Part shown: positions 43,854-52,276 of the stretch, in pieces
Layout: every line of letters starts with the position of its first letter
Position numbering within the stretch: position 1 is the stretch's first letter
Origin: Dyadobacter fanqingshengii
Lineage (GTDB): Bacteria > Bacteroidota > Bacteroidia > Cytophagales > Spirosomataceae
Reading direction: 5' to 3'
Assembly (NCBI RefSeq): GCF_023822005.2
Contig: NZ_CP098806.1
Span: 1,054,001-1,118,000, forward strand
Length of the DNA: 64,000 nt
Translations under genes and position numbers: made by a program
The notes under the pieces: model-generated
What the model was told of the DNA's origin: nothing
Seen by the model: only the letters and a program-made list of their open reading frames with translations
The model's database searches: none

Positions 43854-44990
43854 TTAACGCGTGGCCGCTTTCTGTTCCAACCGCTTCATTGCGCTTTTAA
43901 CCGCTTGCATATAGGAGCCTTTCCTGCTTGCATTATAGGCCTCCAGATCTTTTAACAATTCGGGTAAATAAACGAATTTGCGCGCGTTAATGTAATGTTC
44001 TTTCAAAGCATCCGCATCGGCTGAATTGCCCAGATTTTGCGCAATCAAAATCTCGCCGGCCCGGACAAAATGTTCGTACAAGCACGATTTCCAGGTCGTA
44101 TATGCCTGGTCGGACATGGCCTGGGAAATGGGTTCGTACAGACTTTGCGTCGCTGTTATCAATTCGCCCGGAAGCTGGTCGATGGCTGAATTGACGAAGG
44201 AATGCCCGAACTCGTGCGTGCTGAGTTCGAGCAAATGTTTTTTGTTATCAAAACCCATATCAGGTGGTGAACCGGCTGCGTATTTGGGTGGAGCAAAGGA
44301 TCCGAAAATATGAAAAGCACGCGTTTTTTCACCTGAATTGTATTTTACGCCAAAGCCCATTCCCGGCGGGATCATCAGGCTCGGCACCAGAATGTAACTG
44401 TCAAGATGTCCCTGATAAAAGCTCTCCATCGCAGGCACAAAGCGATTATCCGGGAGCCCGGCTGTGACCTGACTTTTTGCATTTTCGTATTTGCCTGCGT
44501 TTTGGTGCAAATACGATCCAAAATCCACCTCCTTATATAGTCCGTTCATGGCAGCAATAAAAGCAGAGGCATTTTTTCTGGCTTCGGAAGAATCACGTTT
44601 TGGTGAAAATCTCAAATAATAAGTGGGTGCAATGTCATCTTTCAGTTTCGCATTGGGAAAATCATCCAGCTGCACCAGCAGGTTCAGAAAATAGTCTAGC
44701 CAAATGTTTTGTGCAAAACCGATTGCAACCGCCAGATGTTTGCTGTTGGCGAAGGATTTATATTGCTGATAGACGTCCAGGCCGTAGGCATAACGGGCTT
44801 TGGTTCTGCTGGAATAACCTTCCGTTTCAGACTGCGCGCCCTCGTATCCAAGGAAATATACAAATCCGAGCAACTCGGCATTTGTATTAATCTGTATTTC
44901 AAAACCGCGGTCACCTTGCCTCGGGTTCGTCTGAGAGAAAGCATGAAAAGACCAGAATAAAGTGGTCAGGAGTAAGAGTTGCTTGTACAT
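43854..44990 (-). CDS. DUF4932-like secreted putative metallopeptidase
   Basis: 378 aa. Signal peptide MYKQLLLLTTLFWSFHAFSQ. RGFEIQINTNAELLGFVYFLGYEG matches the N-terminal start of DUF4932 proteins. HEFGHSFVN near residue 255 is an HExxH zinc-protease motif, followed by a helical C-terminus. A third ligand (Glu) is likely in the following helix (ITATQSLYEP) but cannot be fixed by eye. It may degrade proteins outside the cytoplasm; substrate unknown. The AraC-type gene lies upstream, 130 bp away on the same strand. Confidence 0.85.
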   Translation of the reverse strand: MYKQLLLLTTLFWSFHAFSQTNPRQGDRGFEIQINTNAELLGFVYFLGYEGAQSETEGYSSRTKARYAYGLDVYQQYKSFANSKHLAVAIGFAQNIWLDYFLNLLVQLDDFPNAKLKDDIAPTYYLRFSPKRDSSEARKNASAFIAAMNGLYKEVDFGSYLHQNAGKYENAKSQVTAGLPDNRFVPAMESFYQGHLDSYILVPSLMIPPGMGFGVKYNSGEKTRAFHIFGSFAPPKYAAGSPPDMGFDNKKHLLELSTHEFGHSFVNSAIDQLPGELITATQSLYEPISQAMSDQAYTTWKSCLYEHFVRAGEILIAQNLGNSADADALKEHYINARKFVYLPELLKDLEAYNASRKGSYMQAVKSAMKRLEQKAATR

Positions 44991-45122
44991 GATTCAAATG
45001 TCGAATTGGTTGGATTTCGGGCAAAACAAGCGGATGGCGTGCTCCTTTGCGCCTCGAAACACATTTTCGGACGTCCGGAATCATGATCCTGGACATTCTT
45101 TCTTTGCTCAGAATGCGAGTTT

Positions 45123-46211
45123 TTACTTCTGCACCAGCAGATATTGTGATGGGGACTTACCAGTATGCTGCCTGAATACCTGGTTGAATGTTGATTTGGA
45201 ATTGAAACCTGCCTCAAATGCAAGAGCAAGTACGGTCTTGTGCTGTTCTTTGGGATCGCCAAGTTTGCGGATCACTTCCTCTACGCGAAAGCCATTCACG
45301 AAATTATTGAAATTGGAAGCGCAATGCGTATTGATGAGATAGGAAACATATCGCGGAGGCAAATGTAATTGGGAAGCCAGTTCTTCCAATGTTAGCTTAG
45401 ATTGGATGTGCAGACTATCCTGATGGAAGGCGGCATGGAGCTTTTTTAGCTCAGCCAGGTCGTCGTAATGCAGGAAGTCGGGCTTTTCTGCGACTTTTGG
45501 TTTGGGCAAAGTTGGTAAATTGAAAAAAGTCGGGCTTAAATAACCGATGTAACCCAAGCCAAACAAACAGATCGTCAAAAGCGCTTCAACACCAGCGAAA
45601 ACGGGCCATTTGAAAACCACTCCCGCAATCCATAACAGTGTCAGGATCAGCAGAAAAGTAAAAAATCCATAAAGCCTGAAATAATCCCCTGACTTTAAAG
45701 CAAACCCAAGGCCTTTCCACGCAGATTGAAACGCGAATAATTTCCGGCCATAAACGCTTAAAACGATGCACATGCCTATGATCGGGAGGATTTCGGTAAA
45801 GAAAAACCAGACCGGAATGTCGAGTAGGGATGGCAATGACCGGTTAGTAGAACGAGCGTAAGTGCGCCATAATGATCTGATCGTCAGTTCGAGCAAAATA
45901 GGGGCAAAAAGCAGCGCGTAGCGCTTTTTGAAAACATAATCCCGCTCAGTTGTAAGCTTCGCAAAGAACCATAATGAGAGCGGAAGCAATAAATAGCTCT
46001 GAAAATTCCAGAACGGAATGGCGTAGGATGCCTTATGATAGCGAACCTGGATTCCCCACGCATTCAGGATTTCAAGAGCCAGCACAAACAAGATAATACC
46101 CAGAAAAATACTGGCGCGTTCTTTCTTTATTCCTCTGACGATCAGCGATATGCTGAGGAGCATGCCTTGCCCGAAGGCCAGCATATATAGGACCGCTTTC
46201 CAGTTTTCCAT
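45123..46211 (-). CDS. membrane-bound AraC-family regulator
   Basis: 362 aa. Residues 5-230 contain about seven hydrophobic segments (VLYMLAFGQGMLLSISLIV; ASIFLGIILFVLALEILNAWG; YIGYLSPTFF). The C-terminal 110 residues are an AraC/XylS DNA-binding domain with SKLTLEELASQLHLPPRYVSYLINTH and ALAFEAGFNSKSTFNQVFRQHTGKSPSQY. It thus couples a membrane sensor to transcription in one protein, a design common in Cytophagales. The target is not known; the DUF4932 gene downstream is a candidate. Confidence 0.92.
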   Translation of the reverse strand: MENWKAVLYMLAFGQGMLLSISLIVRGIKKERASIFLGIILFVLALEILNAWGIQVRYHKASYAIPFWNFQSYLLLPLSLWFFAKLTTERDYVFKKRYALLFAPILLELTIRSLWRTYARSTNRSLPSLLDIPVWFFFTEILPIIGMCIVLSVYGRKLFAFQSAWKGLGFALKSGDYFRLYGFFTFLLILTLLWIAGVVFKWPVFAGVEALLTICLFGLGYIGYLSPTFFNLPTLPKPKVAEKPDFLHYDDLAELKKLHAAFHQDSLHIQSKLTLEELASQLHLPPRYVSYLINTHCASNFNNFVNGFRVEEVIRKLGDPKEQHKTVLALAFEAGFNSKSTFNQVFRQHTGKSPSQYLLVQK

Positions 46212-46378
46212 GCTTTAATTTCAATGATAGCGCCGTGAGGAAATGTTGTTGTGAAGTTACAGAAACAATAAATAAAAATACGGCTGATCGATCAAGGGAC
46301 CAACCAGTCTCATAACCGTTCTTGCAGCCGAATGGCGAAGTGATAAATGCATCAAACAATAAATTTGAAAATTTCAAT

Positions 46379-46951
46379 TTAAGAACGCTTTTTGCGCAGC
46401 TCACTCAGATATTCGGGCGTGAAGCCCAGGTAGGACGCCAGCATATACTGCGGCACGCGCTGAACAAATCGCGGGTAGTTGTCGACAAAATGCTGATAGA
46501 GCTTTTCCCGTGACATGTCGTGGTGGAATTTCATCCGCACCTGGGCGGCGCCATAACCGCGCTGGTATATGAACCGGAAATATCTTTCCAGTTTGGGGAA
46601 TCGTTGCAAAAGCTTTTCCTGGGCCGCCACATCAATGACCATCAACTGCGAATGCTCCACGGCTTGAATCGTGAAATCCGTGTTGTTCTGTAATGTGAAT
46701 GCTGAAAAGTCGGTGAGCCACCAGTTTTCCAGGGCAAACTGAATGGTTTGCTCAATTCCCTTTTCACTCAAATGAAACATGCGGATGCAGCCTTCCACAA
46801 CAAAGAAAAGAGAAGAACAGGGGTGGCCTGCCTCCACAAGATTTTGCTTTTTCTTCACGCGGACCGATTGGAAAAATGACAATAGCAATGCTTCATCTTC
46901 GGCAGCCACTTCAACCTGCATGCTGATATGTTGGATAAGCGGATGCCTCAT
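46379..46951 (-). CDS. Crp/Fnr-family transcriptional regulator (second)
   Basis: 190 aa. A cyclic-nucleotide-binding-like domain (ALLLSFFQSVRVKKKQNLVEAGHPCSSLFFVVEGCIRMF) leads through a dimer helix to a short HTH with QRVPQYMLASYLGFTPEYLSELRKK. The C-terminal motif is nearly the same as in the regulator at 23519, but the N-terminal halves differ clearly, so they are paralogues of old date. No redox-cysteine cluster. Divergent from the alpha-amylase gene with about 130 bp between; control of that gene is possible but unproven. Confidence 0.9.
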   Translation of the reverse strand: MRHPLIQHISMQVEVAAEDEALLLSFFQSVRVKKKQNLVEAGHPCSSLFFVVEGCIRMFHLSEKGIEQTIQFALENWWLTDFSAFTLQNNTDFTIQAVEHSQLMVIDVAAQEKLLQRFPKLERYFRFIYQRGYGAAQVRMKFHHDMSREKLYQHFVDNYPRFVQRVPQYMLASYLGFTPEYLSELRKKRS

Positions 46952-47079
46952 TGCCTGGCTTTGATTTGGATCAATGCGGGCGAAATTAGCAAATGTTGTT
47001 TTAATACAGATGAGCCGGTATGGTTATTTAAGCTGATAATCCAGCTGCATTTAATCCCGCAGCACTACAAAGACATTTT

Positions 47080-48576
47080 ATGGACAATTTTACAATGCTT
47101 CAATTTTTTGAATGGTACTGTCCCGCAGATGGAACACTGTGGAACCTTTTTAAAAAAGAAGCCCCGCGACTGAAAAATATAGGCATTGACTCAGCGTGGC
47201 TGCCGCCAGCGCACAAAGGAATGGAAGGAGCGGAATCCTCAGGTTACGATTCGTACGATTTGTATGACCTGGGCGAATTTGATCAAAAAGGTTCAGTAAG
47301 AACAAAGTACGGAACCAAAGAGGAACTGATTGACGCCATTGCTGCTGGCAAGGAAGCAGGTTTGCAGGTGTATTGCGACATTGTTTTAAACCACATGGGC
47401 GGTGCCGATGAGAAAGAAATGGTGCCCGTAAAGGAAGTGACGCCGGAAAACCGCAACGAATTCGTGAGCGATACTTTCGAAATTGAGGCTTATACGAAAT
47501 TTACATTTCCAGGCAGGGCAGGGCGGTATTCACAATTTGTATGGGATTACCAATGTTTTTCAGGGGTGGATTTTAATGCATCAACTGAGCAGAGCGCCAT
47601 TTACAGCATTCAAAACCAATATGGCGGCGGCTGGCAGGATGTAATGGACCTGGAAAACGGCAATTATGATTACCTGATGCTCTCAGATATTGAATTCCGC
47701 AATCCGCATGTACGGCAAGAGTTGAAAAACTGGGGCGAATGGTTTGTCGAAACTGTGAATTGTGACGGATTCAGGCTGGACGCGATCAAACATATGGACC
47801 CGACATTCTTCAATGAATGGCTGGACCATCTGCGCGGGAAATATCAGAAAGAGTTTTACACAGTGGGCGAATACTGGGCACCGTACGATCTGGGTTCCAT
47901 GCTCGCTTACATTGAAGCAACCGGCAAGCGCGTTTCGCTTTTCGACGCACCGTTACAAGCCAATTTTTTCAGAGCTTCAAAGGAAAATGAACATTACGAT
48001 CTCCGAACGATATTGGACGAAACGTTGGTTCAGGCAATGCCGGAGCTGGCAGTAACACTGGTCGAAAATCACGACACACAACCCCTGCAATCGCTGGAAC
48101 AGACCGTCGAAGGCTGGTTCAGGCCAATGGCCTATGCGATCATTTTGCTCCGGGAGGCCGGTTATCCATGCGTTTTTTACACCGATTTATACGGTTCAAA
48201 TTACAAGGATAAAGGCAACGACGGCCAGGAACATGAAATCACCCTTGAAAAATTGGATGTGCTTGAAACGCTGTTATACGTAAGAAAAAAGCTTGCATAC
48301 GGCACGCAGCATGAATATTTCGACGACATCAATTGCATTGGCTGGACGCGCGAAGGAGATGATTCTCATGAAAATTCCGGCTGCGCGGTTATAATCTCCA
48401 ATCATGAAAATGTTTCCAAAACAATGTTTGTAGGGAAGCAGCATGCCGGCAAAACGTTTGTCGATTACCTGAACTTCGTCACAGAACCTGTCACAATCGG
48501 TGACGATGGTCATGGAGAATTTAAAGTGAACGGGCGTTCAGTGAGTGTCTGGGGAATTGAGACTGCCAAAGATTGA
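47080..48576 (+). CDS. cytosolic alpha-amylase (GH13, E. coli AmyA-like)
   Basis: 498 aa, no signal peptide. TMLQFFEWYCPADGTLWNLF and DSAWLPPAHKGMEGAESSGYDSYDLYDLGEFDQKG closely match the start of cytoplasmic alpha-amylases. The four GH13 regions are present: DIVLNHMGGAD, GFRLDAIKHMD (nucleophile Asp), YTVGEYWA (acid Glu) and VENHDTQP (third Asp). It cleaves alpha-1,4 bonds of intracellular glycogen or maltodextrins, in line with GlgX at 57897. Single gene, ended by a palindromic terminator about 125 bp downstream. Confidence 0.95.
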   Translation: MDNFTMLQFFEWYCPADGTLWNLFKKEAPRLKNIGIDSAWLPPAHKGMEGAESSGYDSYDLYDLGEFDQKGSVRTKYGTKEELIDAIAAGKEAGLQVYCDIVLNHMGGADEKEMVPVKEVTPENRNEFVSDTFEIEAYTKFTFPGRAGRYSQFVWDYQCFSGVDFNASTEQSAIYSIQNQYGGGWQDVMDLENGNYDYLMLSDIEFRNPHVRQELKNWGEWFVETVNCDGFRLDAIKHMDPTFFNEWLDHLRGKYQKEFYTVGEYWAPYDLGSMLAYIEATGKRVSLFDAPLQANFFRASKENEHYDLRTILDETLVQAMPELAVTLVENHDTQPLQSLEQTVEGWFRPMAYAIILLREAGYPCVFYTDLYGSNYKDKGNDGQEHEITLEKLDVLETLLYVRKKLAYGTQHEYFDDINCIGWTREGDDSHENSGCAVIISNHENVSKTMFVGKQHAGKTFVDYLNFVTEPVTIGDDGHGEFKVNGRSVSVWGIETAKD

Positions 48577-48700
48577 AGAACGGCGAAATGAATTCCGGAA
48601 TAATACTATTTCTAAAACTAATTATAATGCATTACTATCTTAAAATTATTTTTAAATGTAGATAATTAAGTTTTATAGTAATCAAGTTTAAGCATCTCCC

Positions 48701-48728
48701 AAAAGCAACCTGATCAGGTTGCTTTTTT
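48701..48728 (+). terminator. palindromic terminator downstream of the amylase gene
   Basis: AAAAGCAACCTGA pairs with TCAGGTTGCTTTT (48701-48726, perfect 26-nt palindrome), followed by more T. It is about 125 bp after the amylase stop and should end that transcript. Confidence 0.7.
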
Positions 48729-48996
48729 GCGTTTTTGACCTTTCATTTTATAGATCAAAAACCGCTAAATCAAAACGAATACCGCTAAATAAACATAAAG
48801 CTTCCAGATATAAAGCTTCTCGAATTTTCATGGTTGTTTTGCACCGCGTTAGCAGAAACTATATCTCTCACATTTTAAATAGGAACATTTGAAAAGAAAA
48901 AAATCACTATAAAAACTGGTTAAAAAATCCAGCTAAAATCTCGTTAAAATCAAAATTTAATTAAAACCTATTTTAAGAAGTATTACACAACAGATC
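48729..48996. other. AT-rich upstream region with paired direct repeats
   Basis: The 420-bp gap between the amylase and lipoprotein genes holds the terminator above and two pairs of direct repeats: ACCGCTAAAT at 48761 and 48781 (20 bp apart), and ATAAAGCTTC at 48795 and 48810 (15 bp apart). TTGTTTTG at 48834-48841 is one base off a -7 box. The long AT-rich leader to the start at 48997 has no gene. Confidence 0.4.
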
Positions 48997-49581
48997 ATGA
49001 AAAATATTATCAAAAGTATCGCACTGTTAGGACTTACATTCACACTATTTAATTGCAGTAATTCCAATGATCCAGCTCCTTCCGGAAATTCCCAATTGAT
49101 TCAAAAGAATGCTGCCGCAAACACACTGACAGAAGAATCATACGCAGGGAATACAGGTCAGGGAACGATGGGACAGGGTTCAATTAATTCACGTTATGCA
49201 TGGAAATTAGCCAAAACATTAGATGTCCCAACCGGAAAAGGATTCAATTTAACATCGCCTTTTGCCATTACATCTGAAACAACCGGAGACATTGCATGGG
49301 ACGAATATGGCTGCTATTACGCATTGAAACCATTGAAGGTTTCATTCAGCAATCTCAAAATAGTAGATATATCTTCGATCACCCAGGCTTCTTTAAAAAA
49401 CCTTCCATTTAATCAAGTTCCAATTGCGAATGCACCTGCAGGCTCAGCTTTCTGGACCAACTATATGCCGGTTAAAACAGTAATTGCCTGCAAAACTGCA
49501 ACAGGGAAATATTATTTATTAGAAGTAGCAGCTGACAATCCTTTGAAAGTGAATATATATCATTGGGCATTGCTGATCTGA
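48997..49581 (+). CDS. hypothetical lipoprotein
   Basis: 194 aa. MKNIIKSIALLGLTFTLFNC is a lipoprotein signal (Cys20). A polar Ser/Asn/Gly-rich linker (to about residue 65) contains GNTGQGTMGQGS. The mature part is beta-rich (YAWKLAKTLDVPTGKGFNL; YYALKPLKVSFSNLKIVDISS; TGKYYLLEVAADNPLKVNIYHWALL). No family is recognised. The base composition is more AT-rich than its neighbours. It has its own leader and terminator, so it is a single-gene unit, perhaps recently acquired. Confidence 0.75.
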   Translation: MKNIIKSIALLGLTFTLFNCSNSNDPAPSGNSQLIQKNAAANTLTEESYAGNTGQGTMGQGSINSRYAWKLAKTLDVPTGKGFNLTSPFAITSETTGDIAWDEYGCYYALKPLKVSFSNLKIVDISSITQASLKNLPFNQVPIANAPAGSAFWTNYMPVKTVIACKTATGKYYLLEVAADNPLKVNIYHWALLI

Positions 49582-49618
49582 CGTTTTAAATCAGCAACCC
49601 TTTTATGAATGCCCACCC

Positions 49619-49658
49619 GCCGCCTCTTTGCTTCAAGCAAAACAGGCGGCATTTTTTT
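49619..49658 (+). terminator. rho-independent terminator of the lipoprotein gene
   Basis: GCCGCCT (49619-49625) pairs with AGGCGGC (49644-49650), with an inner TTTGC/GCAAA stem, and seven T follow. A weaker hairpin TGCTGAT/ATCAGCA (49571-49596) overlaps the stop codon. Confidence 0.8.
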
Positions 49659-49661
49659 ATT

Positions 49662-50537
49662 TCACTTATTTCCCTGTCCTGGTTTTAGCCTCTTTTTTAC
49701 GGCTTCTTTGTCACCGGATTTGACGCGGCGTTCCAACTTCTTAATATCTTCTTCTGATGGCAAATTCTCTGGTTTGATGCCACTCTTTTCCAAAAGCATT
49801 CTTATGTCGCCGTTATTCTGGACATGTTCTTCTGAGATTTTACTTTCGCCTCGAAGGTCATTTTTGTTAACATTGAAATTGGTTATTTCAGCAGCCAATT
49901 GTTTGGCAGATATTGTAATGGTTGGCAAAAAGTCAGCAAGAGGGCGATTTTCAGCGATCCCTAATTTGCGCTTCATTTCGCTGGTGTTGTTGCCACCGAA
50001 TAACGCACCATCGCCTTTACTCCGGATATTTGCGAAACCTTTGCTGTCAACGCCTCTTTCAAAAATATTTTTAGACAATTGTGATTCGGTAACGGCCAAT
50101 TTTTCTCTGGCTTGCAGGCGTTCCATCAGTCGGATTCGCTCTTCTATTAACTCCTGCTTACGTGTTTGTATAGCAAAGTAGCTTTGTGCAAAGGCGATCT
50201 GATCTTTCTTTGGATCTCCGTTCTGGGCTATCAGATAGCAAGCATACCTCGTAAGCATTATATCGTGCTGCTCTCTTGCTGCACCAAAACCTATGGTGAC
50301 CATTTTGTTGACGTCAACAAAATGATCTGAAATGCTCTCAGAGGTGTTTTTGCATCCCTCTTTCGCTTTTTCAATTGCATTCGTAAAATTTCGCCACTCG
50401 TTATAACCGAGCAAAATTTGCAGTTCCCGTGCAAGCCAATATTCTATCCCATCTTGCTCATACGCAGCTTCTTCAAAGGTTTTGCTCAACTGGGTGATCA
50501 CCGAAGTTTCCATAGTGTGTTTTTTGGTTTTAGACAT
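49662..50537 (-). CDS. dinD: DNA damage-inducible protein D (DinD-like, BRO-N domain)
   Basis: 291 aa from the ATG at 50537; the ATG at 50513 (METSVITQ) is also possible because a -7 box lies only 13 bp before 50537. An N-terminal BRO-N-like domain ([29 protein letters not shown], then [32 protein letters not shown]) is followed by a helical region ([18 protein letters not shown]) and [27 protein letters not shown], characteristic of DinD. E. coli DinD binds RecA filaments and limits strand exchange. The codons for HFVDVNKMV contain a 24-bp palindrome that recurs upstream of the gene. Confidence 0.92.
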   Translation of the reverse strand: MSKTKKHTMETSVITQLSKTFEEAAYEQDGIEYWLARELQILLGYNEWRNFTNAIEKAKEGCKNTSESISDHFVDVNKMVTIGFGAAREQHDIMLTRYACYLIAQNGDPKKDQIAFAQSYFAIQTRKQELIEERIRLMERLQAREKLAVTESQLSKNIFERGVDSKGFANIRSKGDGALFGGNNTSEMKRKLGIAENRPLADFLPTITISAKQLAAEITNFNVNKNDLRGESKISEEHVQNNGDIRMLLEKSGIKPENLPSEEDIKKLERRVKSGDKEAVKKRLKPGQGNK

Positions 50538-50549
50538 AATTGATTTCAC

Positions 50550-50557
50550 CAAATATA
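50550..50557 (-). promoter_or_regulatory. -7 promoter element of dinD
   Basis: CAAATATA on the plus strand reads TATATTTG, a full TAnnTTTG match, 13 bp upstream of the ATG at 50537. The leader would be only a few bases, so a start at 50513 is worth considering. No clear -33 or LexA-like box was seen. Confidence 0.45.
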
Positions 50558-50682
50558 TAAGGTTCGATATCTGAATAAATAACCGTAGGGAAACTCAAAT
50601 GAGCCACATAATAAATAGGAAAAAATCTTACCCGGCTGGCAAGAACAATCATGAAATCTAATATAAGGCTTTATTGGAAATT

Positions 50683-50730
50683 AGCATTCTGGACCATTTT
50701 GTTGACGTCAACAAAATGGTCCAGAATGCT
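50683..50730. repeat. 48-bp perfect palindrome sharing its core with dinD
   Basis: A perfect inverted repeat with no spacer, centred at 50706/50707, begins AGCATTCTGGACC and has core TTTTGTTGACGTCAACAAAA. The stretch 50692-50730 matches 50298-50336 inside dinD at 35 of 39 positions, including 27 identical bases in a row. It lies 32 bp beyond the stop of the gene at 50763 and about 145 bp before dinD. It could be an operator, a transcript-end hairpin, or both. Confidence 0.7.
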
Positions 50731-50762
50731 GGAAAGGTCGATTTTGCGATAATTTTGAAAAA

Positions 50763-52187
50763 CTAGTCCTTCTTAAACTCCTTACTCTCATTCCCCTGCC
50801 TTAATATCAATTTCTTACTTTCCGGCTGGAAGTCGAAGGTTGCGCTGGCGGATGTGAATGCGAATTTATCTTTGCCCAGGGTTTGAAGCTGTGCTGGTTC
50901 CTGGCCTGTAACTTGCACGAATAACTGCTTTTCTTTGCGTGTGAAGTTGAGTTTGTAATTGACGTCCGCATTGCTGTAAATGCCCTCGTACTGATTTAAA
51001 TCCAGCATTCCAATCTCCTTCGCCATGGCAATGATATCAGCAACTTTGTCCGTTTCTGTAATGCCTTCCATGGATTCCAGCCTGGCCATGATTCCCCAGC
51101 CGTAAAAATCGTTCGCGACGCCGATCAGCAGCTCGTTTTCACCCGGCCTCAGACTTAATAGGGTGGAAGTATTGTTGATTGAAATCCGGCCTTCGGGATA
51201 TTTTCGCATTCCCTGGGCGAACAGATTTTTGTCAACAAATATTATCTGGTTATTTAAAAACACCCAAATTTCATCGCTAACGCCCAGATGAAGGTTCGTT
51301 TTAACAGCCTCTTTTGCAGTGATTTTTGTTTTTAACCAAACTACACGCCGACTTTTACTGCCTCCATACTTGCGGGTCAGGCTTATCAGGCCTCGTCGTT
51401 CCGCAGAGATGGTGTCGGTAAAGGCCGAAACCTGCGGCAAATTGCGAAAGGACAGTTCCTGGCCGTCGGGTAAGTTTTGCGGGGCGGTTACGGCCCACTG
51501 CCTGAGAAATGTGGCGTCATTATCGGTAAGATCTGGTAATGCTAGTGGGCTAAGTCCTTCCGTTTCATTTGGTTTAACCTGGACATTTGCAATGTATGAT
51601 GAGCCTTCAAAAGCAATGCTGCCTTCTGCCTCATTCCCTTCCAGTTTGGGGATATCCAAAACAGGTTGAAGCGCATTGTTCAGAAAAACCTGCATTCTGG
51701 CACCGGCTATAACCAGCTTCACGTGATTCCATTCATCCGCTCTTGCCATGGCAGGAGCCTGATACTCAGGATACATATCCCACATATTGACGCCATCAAA
51801 ATACGGCGTGTATTGAATGCCCTCGCTCGCCAGTTTGTTGCCCATTTTCCCTGCTCTCAAATACACGATCTCCTGTTCTTTTTCGTCTTTTCTGTGAAAA
51901 TAGATGGAAAGTGCAAACTCAGGGAGAACGGGTTGAATGTCATACTCGATGGTGCCGTCTTTGAAAACCACATTCTTCAAAACAACCTGGCCGGAACCCT
52001 GAGAAATCTTCATGGCCTTCTGGCCTTTGTAATCCTCAAACTTCACCTTCCCTTCCTTAAAATCCCATTTTTCCGCCGCCATAGCAACCTGGTAGTCGGC
52101 CTTTTTAGGTGCTGCAATTTCTTTCTTCTTTTGTCCAAAGCTTTGAACTGCGAGCAGAATGAACAACATTTGAACGATCTTTTTCAT
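50763..52187 (-). CDS. secreted LamG/DUF1080-like protein with DUF3471-like C-terminus
   Basis: 474 aa from the ATG at 52187, which gives MKKIVQMLFILLAVQSFGQ as signal peptide. Residues 45-210 look like a concanavalin-type jelly roll (VFKDGTIEYDIQPVLPEFALSIYFHRKD, WNHVKLVIAGARMQVFLNN). The next part has galactose-binding-like strands (DEIWVFLNNQIIFVDKN; LRPGENELLIGVANDFYGWGI). The last 75 residues (LNQYEGIYSNADVNYKLNFTRKEKQLFVQVTG) resemble DUF3471. No catalytic motif is evident. It lies downstream of an AraC gene; direct repeats in front of it suggest AraC control. Confidence 0.82.
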   Translation of the reverse strand: MKKIVQMLFILLAVQSFGQKKKEIAAPKKADYQVAMAAEKWDFKEGKVKFEDYKGQKAMKISQGSGQVVLKNVVFKDGTIEYDIQPVLPEFALSIYFHRKDEKEQEIVYLRAGKMGNKLASEGIQYTPYFDGVNMWDMYPEYQAPAMARADEWNHVKLVIAGARMQVFLNNALQPVLDIPKLEGNEAEGSIAFEGSSYIANVQVKPNETEGLSPLALPDLTDNDATFLRQWAVTAPQNLPDGQELSFRNLPQVSAFTDTISAERRGLISLTRKYGGSKSRRVVWLKTKITAKEAVKTNLHLGVSDEIWVFLNNQIIFVDKNLFAQGMRKYPEGRISINNTSTLLSLRPGENELLIGVANDFYGWGIMARLESMEGITETDKVADIIAMAKEIGMLDLNQYEGIYSNADVNYKLNFTRKEKQLFVQVTGQEPAQLQTLGKDKFAFTSASATFDFQPESKKLILRQGNESKEFKKD

Positions 52188-52212
52188 GACATTTTTGCTG
52201 TTTAATGTTGTG

Positions 52213-52271
52213 CAAAAATGCATTCCCGCCACCGGCCAGCCGGTTCAAGTATGTGCCAAGTTCGTTCAAGT
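52213..52271 (-). promoter_or_regulatory. AraC-type direct repeats and promoter (third case)
   Basis: GTTCAAGT occurs at 52243-52250 and 52264-52271, 21 bp apart. On the minus strand CATTTTTG (52220-52213) is one base from TAnnTTTG, 22 bp downstream of the nearer repeat and about 25 bp before the ATG at 52187. The repeats are short (8 bp), so this case is the weakest of three with the same layout. Confidence 0.45.
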
Positions 52272-52276
52272 TAGTT

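Noticed and set aside
50550..50760. LexA/SOS box upstream of dinD
   Set aside because: No recognisable LexA-type site was found; the 48-bp palindrome does not match a known LexA consensus.
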